Shown here: piece after piece, positions 26,030 to 34,931 of the stretch
How the letters are laid out: each line of letters opens with the position of its first letter
How positions within the stretch are numbered: position 1 is the first letter of the stretch
NCBI RefSeq assembly: GCF_010728725.1
Contig: NZ_AP022606.1
Coordinates: forward strand, 682,001 to 746,000
DNA length: 64,000 nt
Reading direction: 5' to 3'
DNA from: Mycobacterium branderi
Lineage (GTDB): Bacteria; Actinomycetota; Actinomycetes; Mycobacteriales; Mycobacteriaceae
Position numbers and translations under genes: made by a program
Notes under the pieces: generated by a model
What the model was told of the DNA's origin: nothing
Databases searched by the model: none
Seen by the model: only the letters and a program-made list of their open reading frames with translations

Positions 26030-27541
26030 ATGAGCGTGACGCCCCAGGAGGCCCCCGAGACCGCCACTGTGTCGGATGACGGCGGGTACTACGACGTCGT
26101 CATCATCGGCGCCGGCATCTCCGGGCTCGGCGCGGCCTACCGGCTCACCGAACGCAACCCCGGGCTGAACTACGTGATCCTCGAGCGGCGCGAGCAGATC
26201 GGCGGCACCTGGGACCTTTTCCGCTACCCCGGCGTCCGCTCCGACAGCAGCATCTTCACGCTGTGTTTCCCCTACGAGCCGTGGACCCGCAAAGAAGGAG
26301 TGGCCGACGGCGTCCACATCCGCGAGTACCTGACCGAGACCGCGCACAAGTACGGCATCGACAAGCACATCCGGTTCAACAGCCATGTGCGGTCCGCAGA
26401 TTGGGACTCCTCGACTGACACCTGGACGGTCACCGCCGAGCACGACGGCGCTGAGACGACGTACCGCGGCCGGTTCGTGTTCTTCGGCTCGGGCTACTAC
26501 AACTACGACGAGGGCTACACCCCGGAGTTCCCCGGCATCGAAGAGTTCGCCGGCACCGTCGTGCATCCGCAGCACTGGCCGGAGGACCTCGACTACACCG
26601 GCAAGAAGATGGTAGTGATCGGAAGTGGCGCGACGGCGATTTCGCTGATTCCCTCGCTGACCGAAAAGGCGTCGAAAGTCACCATGCTGCAACGCTCCCC
26701 GACGTACATGTTCTCGGCGTCGAGGTACAGCTGGTTCGCCGACGGGCTGCGAAAGCTGCTGCCGCGCAAGGTCGCCCACCCCATTATCCGGCTGCGCAAC
26801 GCGCTGTTCGAGGGCGCGATCTGGTTTCTGGCCCGCAAGACGCCGGCCTTCATGAAGTGGTGGATCCGTCAGATCGCGCTCCGCAACCTGCCGAAAGGTT
26901 ACGACGTCGACACCCATTTCAAGCCGCGGTACAACCCGTGGGATCAGCGGCTGTGCCTGATCCCCGACGCCGATCTGTACGTGGCGATCAGCGAAGGCCG
27001 CGCCGACGTGGTCACCGACCACATCGACCACTTCGACGAGACAGGCATCGCGCTGAAATCCGGCGGGCACCTCGACGCGGACATCGTCGTCACCGCCACC
27101 GGTCTGCAGTTGCAGGCGCTCGGAGGCGTGACGCTGTCGTTGGACGGCGCCGAGATCAAACCGCAGGACCGCTTTGTCTACAAGGCGCACATGCTCGAGG
27201 ACGTCCCGAACCTGTTCTGGTGTGTCGGCTACACCAACGCGTCCTGGACGCTGCGCGCCGACATCACCGCCCGCGCGACGGCAAAGCTGTTGGAGTACAT
27301 GCGAACTCGCGGCTACACGCACGCCTACCCGCATCTGGGCGGCGAGCCGATGCCCGAAAAGCCGTCCTGGGACATCCAGGCCGGCTATGTGTTGCGGTCG
27401 CTGCACGCGCTGCCGAAGTCGGGTACCAAGCGGCCGTGGAACGTGCGGCAGAATTACTTCGCCGATGCCATCGACTACCGGTTCGACCGCATCGACGAAG
27501 CGATGGTTTTTGGTCGGTGTCGCCAGTCACAAGTTGCTTGA
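26030..27541 (+). CDS. Flavin-containing Baeyer-Villiger-type monooxygenase (Rv0565c-like)
   Basis: 503 residues from ATG 26030; an upstream GTG could add 13. FAD site VVIIGAGISGLGAAYRL and GGTWDLFRYPGVRSDS, the Baeyer-Villiger fingerprint FAGTVVHPQHW (F-x-G-x3-H-x3-W) near residue 165, and the NADPH site VVIGSGATAISL near 193 are all present. Uses NADPH and O2 to insert oxygen next to a ketone or to oxidise thio compounds; the substrate is unknown. Counterpart of Rv0565c, here separated from gpsA by an inserted module. Confidence 0.92.
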   Translation: MSVTPQEAPETATVSDDGGYYDVVIIGAGISGLGAAYRLTERNPGLNYVILERREQIGGTWDLFRYPGVRSDSSIFTLCFPYEPWTRKEGVADGVHIREYLTETAHKYGIDKHIRFNSHVRSADWDSSTDTWTVTAEHDGAETTYRGRFVFFGSGYYNYDEGYTPEFPGIEEFAGTVVHPQHWPEDLDYTGKKMVVIGSGATAISLIPSLTEKASKVTMLQRSPTYMFSASRYSWFADGLRKLLPRKVAHPIIRLRNALFEGAIWFLARKTPAFMKWWIRQIALRNLPKGYDVDTHFKPRYNPWDQRLCLIPDADLYVAISEGRADVVTDHIDHFDETGIALKSGGHLDADIVVTATGLQLQALGGVTLSLDGAEIKPQDRFVYKAHMLEDVPNLFWCVGYTNASWTLRADITARATAKLLEYMRTRGYTHAYPHLGGEPMPEKPSWDIQAGYVLRSLHALPKSGTKRPWNVRQNYFADAIDYRFDRIDEAMVFGRCRQSQVA

Positions 27542-27573
27542 AACCGACACCATCGGTTGTGCATTATTAAGGA

Positions 27574-27879
27574 ATGCTAAGCACACGGAAGTTCGTCAGA
27601 TCGACCGTCATAGCGGCAGCGGCCGCGACAGCGATCGCGGCCGGACCTATGGCCGTGTTGTTTTCGCCCGCACCGGTTTCCGACCAGGTCGTCGTCGCCG
27701 ATCCCGGCACCGAGGGCGGCGGCGGCCCCGACGGCCAGGGCGGCGGCGGTGGCTGCGGCAGCGGTCCTGGCTGGAACGGCTGCGGTAGCTGGAACCCCTT
27801 CCAGGGCGCCATTGTCAACGCATGCACCAACGGCGCGTGCGGCGGGTGGGACGGCCAGCGCGGCTGGGGCCACTTCTAA
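27574..27879 (+). CDS. Small exported glycine/tryptophan-rich protein
   Basis: 101 residues. Signal peptide (KFVRSTVIAAAAATAIAAGP) with likely cleavage before the VSDQVVVAD segment. The mature part is a run of Gly with a few Cys and Trp (CGSGPGWNGCGSWNPFQGA, then CTNGACGGWDGQRGWGHF). The four cysteines could form two disulfides. CATTAT ends six bases before the ATG, suggesting a leaderless message. I do not recognise the family. It is part of the block inserted between the monooxygenase and gpsA. Confidence 0.72.
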   Translation: MLSTRKFVRSTVIAAAAATAIAAGPMAVLFSPAPVSDQVVVADPGTEGGGGPDGQGGGGGCGSGPGWNGCGSWNPFQGAIVNACTNGACGGWDGQRGWGHF

Positions 27880-27881
27880 AT

Positions 27882-28430
27882 TCAGCCGCCGGCGATCTCG
27901 TCGGTGATGTCGTGCCAGCCGCTGTCGTTGCGGTGGTCGTTCATGTTGCGGCACTCGCCGAGTAGCTGAATACTGCCGCCGTTGTTTGGGGCCGGGCCCA
28001 TCGTGATCGTGATGTTGTCTTTGTGCAGGTTCTCCCCATGCGGCCGCATGCCGGGCGCAGCACCGGTGCCCCAGCCGGGTTGCTTGGCCATCGTCGCGCT
28101 GATCTGCCGGAAAAAGGCGTTTCGATCAGTACCTTCCGGAATATCGAACGTCATGTCGACGCGGCCGTGGTAGGGAGGCTCGCCCTGGTCGTTGCACCAC
28201 TCCCACGCGAACGTCGCATAGGCGACATGCAACCCGGTGGCTTTGACGATCTCCTTGGCCGGGTCGACTACCTGGGCTCGGGATTGCTCGTCGGAGAGCG
28301 GCGCGACGTCAGGTGAGGCGCGGTGCCGGGACGGAAACATCAGCGAGCATCCTCCTAGGACTAGGACCAGCGTAAGGCCAACCAGCAGCGCGCATCGCCG
28401 CCGAAGGTGGCTAATTCGGTTTGTAGTCAT
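27882..28430 (-). CDS. Putative lipoprotein, hypothetical
   Basis: 182 residues from ATG 28430; a start two codons earlier is also open. The basic N-terminus and hydrophobic stretch end in the lipobox LVLGGC (Cys about residue 28), so it should be lipidated and face the cell envelope. The mature part has FAWEWCNDQGEPPYHGRVDM and ITITMGPAPNNGGSIQLLGE with cysteines that could pair. It overlaps the end of the WXG-DUF1023 gene by 20 bases and is probably its operon partner. The family resembles unnamed mycobacterial lipoproteins found beside such hydrolases. Confidence 0.75.
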   Translation of the reverse strand: MTTNRISHLRRRCALLVGLTLVLVLGGCSLMFPSRHRASPDVAPLSDEQSRAQVVDPAKEIVKATGLHVAYATFAWEWCNDQGEPPYHGRVDMTFDIPEGTDRNAFFRQISATMAKQPGWGTGAAPGMRPHGENLHKDNITITMGPAPNNGGSIQLLGECRNMNDHRNDSGWHDITDEIAGG

Positions 28431-30282
28431 GGCCAAGGGTTCCCGGTCGGTCCCATTCCGGGTCGTAGATTGGTGATTCGAGTCGCGGTACAGGGATGTC
28501 GCCGAACGGAGTATGCACGTGGCCAGTCGCCACCGGTGGCACGTCGACCCGCGGTTTGGCCAGCAGTCCTTCGTTTCCCAGGTTGTCGCCGTGGCCGGTG
28601 GCGATGTCGGTCATGCTGCGCAGAGATTCGCTGCCGAGGTGGTAGTAGAACGAATGGTCGCTCGGGTTGAGGTGGGTGGTGCCGGGAACTTCGGCTTGAA
28701 ACCGCGTTGCTCCGAAACCGTCATGCGCGGGGTCTGCGCCCAATCCGGCCGAGGCTCCAATCGGGTGACCCAACAAATCGTTGAGCGGGTTCGTCAAGCC
28801 GTGGCCTTCGCCGATCCAGCCAACGGGATCGGTGGAGGCGTCACCGACGTAAAGCTTGCCGCCGTTGAGGTGGAAATCGGCGGCGCTGTGCGCCATATCG
28901 GTTCCGGAGCAACCCAATAGGACGGCGTCGTTGGCGTGCATGCCGCTGCGGGCGAACGCGTCGGCCACCGTTGTGGAGCCGTAGGAATGTCCGATCACGG
29001 TGACATGCTGTGGAATTCCACTGTCGTGGGTCACCCCGAGCCCGTTGACATCCCATGCCAGCAGATCGCCACCCGCTCGCGCCAGTCCCGGGTTGGCAAT
29101 GTTGGGGTCGGTGAAGTCCGCGGGGGTGTCATAGCCCATCCACGCGATCACTGCGGTGGGATGATCCGGATCCGCATAGTAAGACTGCCTCCATAGGTTG
29201 ATCGCATCGTTGTGACCGTCAGAGAGCCAGCCGCCCTTCACACTGCTGCTGGTACCCGGCACGATCACCGCGGTATTCGGCGATTTGTCGGGATTGCCTA
29301 TCGCGATCGCCGCCTTGCCCTTGCCGTTGAAGGCGGTGGGGTCGTACGCCCACAGCATGGTGGGTGGCAGGTGCCGCGCCATCTTTTCCTGGTCGCTGAT
29401 CTCGCTGTAGCGGCGGTGGTCCTTGCTGGTATCGATGCCGAGATCATGCAAGAGGCCCTCTTGCGTCTTCTGCGCATTCTGATAGCGGGTGATGTCGTCG
29501 GCCGAAAGCCCATAGCGCCCTGGGTCTTTCACGACGTCAGCAGGGGACACCCCGTGCTGTTGTGCGGTGCGCTCGACCCGGTTGAGGTCGTCGTCCATGA
29601 CCTGCACGTTGACCTTGTCACGCACGTCGGCCGGAATACCGTTGAGGTTGCCCAGGATCGGCGGATGTTGCGCGATGAGAGCCTGCCGCTGCTCGTCGGT
29701 CAACGAATCCCACCACTTCTTCACATCCTCGGGGCTGGTGTCCTGGGACGGGATCTGAATGTCTTGCCCCGACACCTTGACCGGCGGATTGGGAATCGAC
29801 GGGCCGCACGCTTCCGCAATTGCGGCCGCGGTGGATTGGTCGGTTTCATCGAACACCTGCAGGAGCTTCTGGAGAAACTTCGTGAACTTGTCCGCCAGCC
29901 CGTTCAAGAACCTGCCGATCAGCCACTGGTGCGGTTTGACCACGCCGTCGTCGCTGACCGAGAAACCCATGGTCTGCAGGCTCTCGACCAAGTCCAGGAT
30001 GGCTTTGCGCAGGGCCGACAGTTGGTCGCCGCCGTTTTGCAGCGCCGATTGCAGTTCTTGCAGCCGGGTGTGGAACCGTTCCTGCTTGCCCAGGATCTGC
30101 AGACCTTTGGCGATCGCGGCCTGCGCGGCGTCGCCCTGCCAGGACTGCTGAAGATAGGACAGCTCTTCGCGCTCGCCGGCCATGACGGTTTCCAGCTGGG
30201 TGATCTTGCCGCCCAAGGCACTGGCAGCATCGAGCAGTCTGTCCGGATGCGACGCCCTCACGGTCGAAACCGATACGCTCAC
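28411..30282 (-). CDS. WXG100-like domain fused to DUF1023 alpha/beta hydrolase
   Basis: 623 residues from GTG 30280-30282, chosen for its GGGGAGAT ribosome-binding site about eight bases upstream. Residues 1 to 110 form a helical WXG-type hairpin with the turn SWQGDAA (W48, G50). A linker (about 110 to 300) follows, then the DUF1023 hydrolase with nucleophile elbow VIGHSYGSTTVADA near residue 430. The combination is typical of type VII secretion cargo in actinobacteria; no other signal peptide is seen. The acyl substrate is unknown. It forms an operon with the lipoprotein and is divergent from gpsA. Confidence 0.8.
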   Translation of the reverse strand: MSVSVSTVRASHPDRLLDAASALGGKITQLETVMAGEREELSYLQQSWQGDAAQAAIAKGLQILGKQERFHTRLQELQSALQNGGDQLSALRKAILDLVESLQTMGFSVSDDGVVKPHQWLIGRFLNGLADKFTKFLQKLLQVFDETDQSTAAAIAEACGPSIPNPPVKVSGQDIQIPSQDTSPEDVKKWWDSLTDEQRQALIAQHPPILGNLNGIPADVRDKVNVQVMDDDLNRVERTAQQHGVSPADVVKDPGRYGLSADDITRYQNAQKTQEGLLHDLGIDTSKDHRRYSEISDQEKMARHLPPTMLWAYDPTAFNGKGKAAIAIGNPDKSPNTAVIVPGTSSSVKGGWLSDGHNDAINLWRQSYYADPDHPTAVIAWMGYDTPADFTDPNIANPGLARAGGDLLAWDVNGLGVTHDSGIPQHVTVIGHSYGSTTVADAFARSGMHANDAVLLGCSGTDMAHSAADFHLNGGKLYVGDASTDPVGWIGEGHGLTNPLNDLLGHPIGASAGLGADPAHDGFGATRFQAEVPGTTHLNPSDHSFYYHLGSESLRSMTDIATGHGDNLGNEGLLAKPRVDVPPVATGHVHTPFGDIPVPRLESPIYDPEWDRPGTLGHDYKPN

Positions 30283-30412
30283 GTCGCTAGATCTCCCCGG
30301 CCCGGCGTCGAACTGCAGGTTTTCTGAAGTTACCATCGGTTTGCCCGGTGTCCGCGCAGCAATTTCGGCGCACTGGCACCAACGCGGCAGTTGCGGCAAT
30401 ACGCTGATCGCC

Positions 30413-31435
30413 ATGGCAGCTTTGCGCGAACCGAAGGTCGTCGTCCTGGGCGGCGGCTCCTGGGGCACCACCGTCGCGTCCATCTGCGCGCGACGCGGAC
30501 CGACGTTGCAGTGGGTGCGCTCGGAAGACACCGCCAAGGACATCAACGACAACCACCGCAACACCCGCTACCTGGGCGACGACGTCGTGCTCAGCGACAC
30601 CCTGCGAGCCACCACCGACTTCTCCGAGGCCGCCAACGCCGCCGACGTCGTCGTGATGGGGGTGCCTTCGCACGGGTTCCGCGGGGTGCTCACCGAACTG
30701 GCCGCCGAGCTGCGGCCGTGGGTGCCGGTGGTGTCACTGGTCAAGGGCCTCGAACAGGGCACCAACATGCGGATGTCGCAGATCATCGACGAGGTGCTGC
30801 CCGGGCATCCGGCCGGCATCCTGGCCGGCCCGAACATCGCCCGCGAGGTGGGCGAAGGGTACGCGGCGGCGGCAGTGCTGGCGATGCCCGACCACCACCT
30901 GGCCGCCAGGCTCGCAGAGTTGTTCCGCACCAGGCGTTTTCGCGTATACACCACCGACGACGTCATCGGTGTCGAGATGGCCGGTGCGCTGAAGAACGTG
31001 TATGCGATTGCCGTCGGCATGGGCTACTCCCTGGGCATCGGCGAGAACACCCGCGCATTGGTGATGGCCCGATCGGTGCGCGAGATGTCCAAGCTCGGCG
31101 AGGCGATGGGCGGGCAGCGCGACACCTTCGCCGGCCTGGCCGGCATGGGCGATCTGATCGTCACTTGCACCAGCCAGCGCAGCCGTAACCGCCACGTCGG
31201 CGAGCAACTCGGCGCCGGCAAGCCAATCGACGAGATCATCGCGTCGATGAACCAGGTGGCCGAGGGAGTCAAAGCCGCCAGCGTGATCATGGAGTTCGCC
31301 GACAAATACGGGCTGAACATGCCGATCGCCCGCGAGGTGGACGCGGTGATCAACCACGGCTCCAGCGTCGAGCAGGCCTACCGCGGCCTGACCGCCGAAA
31401 AACCCGGACACGAGGTGCACGGCGCCGGTTTTTGA
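30413..31435 (+). CDS. gpsA: NAD(P)-dependent glycerol-3-phosphate dehydrogenase
   Basis: 340 residues. Rossmann motif VVVLGGGSWGTTVAS, mid-domain LAGPNIAREVGEGYAAA and the catalytic Lys in MAGALKNVYAIAVGMGYSLG are all present. Makes sn-glycerol-3-phosphate for phospholipid synthesis in the cytoplasm. TACGCT ends seven bases before the ATG, so the message is probably leaderless. Counterpart of Rv0564c (gpdA1). Confidence 0.95.
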   Translation: MAALREPKVVVLGGGSWGTTVASICARRGPTLQWVRSEDTAKDINDNHRNTRYLGDDVVLSDTLRATTDFSEAANAADVVVMGVPSHGFRGVLTELAAELRPWVPVVSLVKGLEQGTNMRMSQIIDEVLPGHPAGILAGPNIAREVGEGYAAAAVLAMPDHHLAARLAELFRTRRFRVYTTDDVIGVEMAGALKNVYAIAVGMGYSLGIGENTRALVMARSVREMSKLGEAMGGQRDTFAGLAGMGDLIVTCTSQRSRNRHVGEQLGAGKPIDEIIASMNQVAEGVKAASVIMEFADKYGLNMPIAREVDAVINHGSSVEQAYRGLTAEKPGHEVHGAGF

Positions 31436-31672
31436 CAATCGCCGTTGTGCGTATGCATCTTCTATGTATTGCACCGGTGCGGTTGTTGTCCCGTGGAGCC
31501 GATAACTATGCTGGCCCAGAGCAATTGGAATTCGGCGCGCGGTGATCGTAATCACAGTATCCGTAAAGTGTTGTGCGCGAACCGTTTTACTTCGCCGCAA
31601 CGTTGGATAGCAAAACGTTAACGCCGGGCCGTTATCCTTACGCTCATCCTGTCGATATGGGTTGGGAGTCAG
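31436..31672. other. AT-richer intergenic region downstream of gpsA
   Basis: 237 bases of visibly lower GC than the flanks, with no gene seen. Two AACGTT hexamers about 15 bases apart near 31600-31620, and TATCCT near 31633, could belong to the promoter of the following small gene. No riboswitch or RNA structure was recognised. Confidence 0.4.
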
Positions 31673-32193
31673 ATGATCGCCGTGGCCGGCGCAGCCAATC
31701 ATTCGCGGTTGTGGCCGATTAGCGCGCTCGCAGTTGCGATATGCGTGCTCACTGCGGCAATCGGGTACGGGGTGGCGCGGGCCGACCATGCGGTGTCGCC
31801 CGCGCCGCAGCCGGTATCGACAGCCTCGAGCGGTCCCAACATCGCCGACGAACGTCCTGATCACCATGTCGCAAGCGCCTCTTCAGACGCTATTCACGCG
31901 GCGTTACACATGGCGGTCCTGCATCGGACTCGGCCATCGACCTTTTCACCGTCGGTGCAATTGCATTGGTGGTCACCGTCGCATGCGTTCCCAGCCACAT
32001 CCTGGTATCGGCCCGGCGTGGCCGCCTCGTGTTCGGCCGCCACGTCCCTTGGCGGTCGAGAACGCTTGACCCGGCTCTGCGTCGCCCAGCACTGATCAGC
32101 CGCAGTCGTCCTGAAATTGCCTGCACCGCAACGCTGAATACCTCGCGTTGTGCGGTCGCGTCCATTGGCGGGCCACTAGCCCAAGTCTTTTGA
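31673..32193 (+). pseudogene. Small membrane-protein gene, apparently frameshifted
   Basis: An ATG at 31673 with a GGGAG site starts a signal-anchor-like N-terminus (PISALAVAICVLTAAIGYGV) and reads on to about residue 80. From about 31921 a different frame carries a convincing second hydrophobic helix (LFTVGAIALVVTVACVPSHI) and a basic tail ending at 32193. No single frame covers both, which suggests a frameshift near 31905-31925. Alternatively two overlapping small genes exist. I do not know the family. Confidence 0.4.
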
Positions 32194-32224
32194 CGAGAAG
32201 TTCGAGAAGGGGATAGCTCACTTT

Positions 32225-32962
32225 ATGACTGAGCGCACTACAACGGTGATGGGACAAGTCGATTCGAGATCCCGGTCAGCGCTACGTGAAATCTTCGACA
32301 GCGAGGCACGGTTGTCGTGGATCCTTGCCTGGCTTGCCGGCCTTGTCGGCGCGGTGGCGTTCACCCACTCCGCGGGTTACTTCGTGACGACCGCCACCGG
32401 CAACACGCAACGGGCAGTGGCGGGTTTGTTCATCGAGGATCCGTGGCTGTCGGTATCGGCCACATTGCTGGTGGCGTGCTTTCTGGGCGGCGTGATTTTC
32501 GGGTCGTTGTGCCGTCGGCGTATCTGGCCAGCGCATCCGCACGGGCCCACCGTGATCACCACGGTTTGCCTTGCGATCGCGACTGTCGGCGATGTCCTGC
32601 TGCAGGGCTGGTCGACGACGGGGCCTGTTGCCTTCACGCCAATTTTGGTTGTTGCCTTCGGTATTGGCGCCTTGAATACCACGTTCGTCAAGAATGGTGA
32701 AGTGTCGATACCGCTGAGCTACGTGACGGGGACGGTTGTGAAGCTCGGTCAGGGCATCGAGCGCCACCTCAGCGGCGGATCGGTTGCCGACTGGCTCGGC
32801 CACTTCCTGCTCTTCGCCAGCTTTGTCGCCGGCGGGCTGACGGGCGGGGGCATTTGCTCACTGGTCAGTGGTTCCCAGCTGCTGGCGGCCGCCGCCGTGG
32901 TCTGTGCGTTCACCACCGGATACACCTACTTCTTCACCGACCGGCGTGCGGTGGCGCAGTAG
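32225..32962 (+). CDS. YoaK/DUF1275-family membrane protein
   Basis: 245 residues, about six helices. A polar 30-residue N-terminus is followed by WLAGLVGAVAFTHSAGYFVT and a TGNTQRAVAG segment, the family's conserved T-G-N signature after the first helix. Later helices include GGVIFGSLCRRR and ILVVAFGIGALNTTFVKNGE plus SYVTGTVVKLG. The ATG has AAGGGG some 15 bases upstream. Transport substrate unknown. Inserted between gpsA and htpX relative to M. tuberculosis order. Confidence 0.82.
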   Translation: MTERTTTVMGQVDSRSRSALREIFDSEARLSWILAWLAGLVGAVAFTHSAGYFVTTATGNTQRAVAGLFIEDPWLSVSATLLVACFLGGVIFGSLCRRRIWPAHPHGPTVITTVCLAIATVGDVLLQGWSTTGPVAFTPILVVAFGIGALNTTFVKNGEVSIPLSYVTGTVVKLGQGIERHLSGGSVADWLGHFLLFASFVAGGLTGGGICSLVSGSQLLAAAAVVCAFTTGYTYFFTDRRAVAQ

Positions 32963-32969
32963 GCGCGAC

Positions 32970-33833
32970 TTACCCGCGCGCCATGGCCTCGAGCCGGCGA
33001 ATGCGGTCTTCGATCGGCGGGTGCGTGGAGAACAGCGACCCGATCCGCTCGCCCGCCCGGAACGGGTTGGCGATCATCAGGTGGGCCTGGCTGGCCAGCT
33101 GCGGCTCCGGCGGCAACGGCGCCGCCTGCACGCCGCCGGAGATCTTGCGCAATGCCGACGCCAAGGCCAGCGGGTCACCGGTCAGCACCGCACCGGACTC
33201 GTCGGCCTGGTACTCGCGCGAGCGGGACACGGCCAGCCGCACCACCGTCGCCGCGATCGGGCCCAACAACGAAACCAACAGAATCGCAAAGGGATTGCCG
33301 CCGTCGCGGTTACCGCCCCCGAACATTCCGGCGAACATCGCCATATTGGCCAGCGCGGTGATCACCGACGCCAGCGCGCCGGCCACACACGAGATCAGGA
33401 TGTCGCGGTTGTAGACGTGCGAGAGCTCGTGACCCAGCACGGCGCGCAGCTCGCGCTCGTCGAGGATTTGCAGGATGCCGGTGGTGCAACACACCGCGGC
33501 GTTGCGCGGGTTGCGGCCGGTGGCGAAGGCGTTGGGCGCGTTGGTGTCGCTGATGAACAGGCGCGGCATCGGCTGGTGGGCGCCGGTAGCCAGCTCGCGC
33601 ACGATCCGGTACATCGCCGGCGCCTGTACTTCCGACACCGGCTGGGCGTGCATCGCCCGCAGCGCCAGCTTGTCGCTGTTGAAGTACGTGTAGGCATTCA
33701 TGCCGACGGCGAAGAGCACCGCCAGCCACATCATCGTCTTCCCGAACAGCGCGCCGACGAACACGATCAGCGCCGACATGACGACCAACAGCGCGAAGGT
33801 CTTGAACCTGTTGGCGTGCGGATGCCAGGTCAT
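32970..33833 (-). CDS. htpX: HtpX-like zinc metalloprotease
   Basis: 287 residues. Two N-terminal helices ([32 protein letters not shown]) anchor the M48 protease. Zinc site HELSH in [13 protein letters not shown] near residue 145 and the downstream Glu in SREYQADE near 222. Another hydrophobic pair lies between. Membrane protein quality control. An AGGAGGAAGC site precedes the ATG at 33833. Counterpart of Rv0563. Confidence 0.95.
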   Translation of the reverse strand: MTWHPHANRFKTFALLVVMSALIVFVGALFGKTMMWLAVLFAVGMNAYTYFNSDKLALRAMHAQPVSEVQAPAMYRIVRELATGAHQPMPRLFISDTNAPNAFATGRNPRNAAVCCTTGILQILDERELRAVLGHELSHVYNRDILISCVAGALASVITALANMAMFAGMFGGGNRDGGNPFAILLVSLLGPIAATVVRLAVSRSREYQADESGAVLTGDPLALASALRKISGGVQAAPLPPEPQLASQAHLMIANPFRAGERIGSLFSTHPPIEDRIRRLEAMARG

Positions 33834-33902
33834 CAGCTTCCTCCTACGAACCCCCGGGTCTTTCTCATTAAACGCTTAGGACGAGCCGGCGGGTTCCGCA
33901 AT

Positions 33903-34910
33903 CTAGCCGTGCCGGTTGATGGTGTAGTCGACCAGCGTGGCCAGGGCGTGGCGTCCGGGCAGGTCGGGCAGGGCGGCCAGCTCCTCGCGCGCCTGCGCCG
34001 CGTACCGCGCCACAGTGTCCTTGGCCTGCGCCATGCCCGCCGACGCCCGTAGCAGCGTCAGCGCCTCGGCCAGCACCGCGTCGTCGGTAACCGGGCCGGC
34101 CAGCAACTGCCGCAGCCGGTCGGCGTCCGGCCCGGTCTCGCGCAGCGCGTAGAGCACCGGCAGCGTGTGGACCCCCTCACGCAGGTCGGTGCCGGGCAGC
34201 TTGCCCGACTCGTCGGGGTCGCTGTCGATGTCGATGATGTCGTCGGAGATCTGGAAGGCGGTGCCCACGATGCCGCCGAGCCGGTCCAGCCGCTCGATCT
34301 GGTCCTCGTCGGCGCCGGAGAACATCGCCCCGAACCGCCCCGCGGCGCCGATCAGGCAGGCGGTCTTCTCGTGTACCACCTTCAGGTAGTGCTCGATCGG
34401 GTCGGCGCCGTCGGCGGCGCCGCGGGTCTCGCGCATCTGCCCGGTGACCAGCTGGGCGAACGTCTCGGCGATCACCCGCACCGCTTGCGGGCCCAGCCGG
34501 GACACCAGCCGCGAGGCCGTCGCAAACAGATAGTCGCCGGCCAGGATCGCGACGTTGTTGCTCCAGCGGGCGTTGGCGCTCTGCGCGCCGCGGCGCACCT
34601 GGGCCTCGTCCATCACGTCGTCGTGGTACAGCGTCGCCAGATGCACCAGCTCGATGACCGCCCCGGCGATCGTCACCTCAGCGGCATCCGGGCGCGGACC
34701 CAGCTGCGCCGACAACACGGTGAACAGCGGACGAAACCGCTTGCCGCCGGCCTCGAACAGGTGCAGCACCGCCTCGGTCATCAGGTCGTCGGCGCCGCGC
34801 AGTTCGGTCTCCATCAGGCGCTCGATGCGGTCCACACCGTCGCGCACGTCAGCGGCGAATTCGGCGTCGCCCAGGTCGACGCCCGCCACCACAGTCGCCG
34901 GAGTTCTCAC
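33903..34910 (-). CDS. grcC1: Trans-polyprenyl diphosphate synthase
   Basis: 335 residues, as in M. tuberculosis Rv0562. The first Asp-rich motif LYHDDVMDEAQVRRG near 95 and the second ISDDIIDIDSDPDESG near 220 bind Mg-diphosphate; GGKRFRPLF lies before them. Condenses isopentenyl diphosphate units into the long all-trans chain used as the menaquinone tail. The GTG start at 34908-34910 lies six bases after a TATGTT -10, which makes the message leaderless. Open frame upstream through menJ is spurious. Divergent from menJ over 21 bases. Confidence 0.95.
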   Translation of the reverse strand: MRTPATVVAGVDLGDAEFAADVRDGVDRIERLMETELRGADDLMTEAVLHLFEAGGKRFRPLFTVLSAQLGPRPDAAEVTIAGAVIELVHLATLYHDDVMDEAQVRRGAQSANARWSNNVAILAGDYLFATASRLVSRLGPQAVRVIAETFAQLVTGQMRETRGAADGADPIEHYLKVVHEKTACLIGAAGRFGAMFSGADEDQIERLDRLGGIVGTAFQISDDIIDIDSDPDESGKLPGTDLREGVHTLPVLYALRETGPDADRLRQLLAGPVTDDAVLAEALTLLRASAGMAQAKDTVARYAAQAREELAALPDLPGRHALATLVDYTINRHG

Positions 34911-34931
34911 CCAACCAACATACTGGTGAGC
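34911..34931. promoter_or_regulatory. 21-bp divergent promoter with overlapping -10 elements
   Basis: On the plus strand CATACT (34919-34924) ends seven bases before the menJ ATG. On the minus strand TATGTT (34922 down to 34917) ends six bases before the grcC1 GTG. The two hexamers overlap by four bases, so the polymerases for tail synthesis and tail reduction genes compete for one site. Confidence 0.6.

Noticed and set aside
31436..31672. AT-richer gap after gpsA as a possible insertion-sequence scar
   Set aside because: No terminal inverted repeats, target duplication or transposase remnant could be seen.
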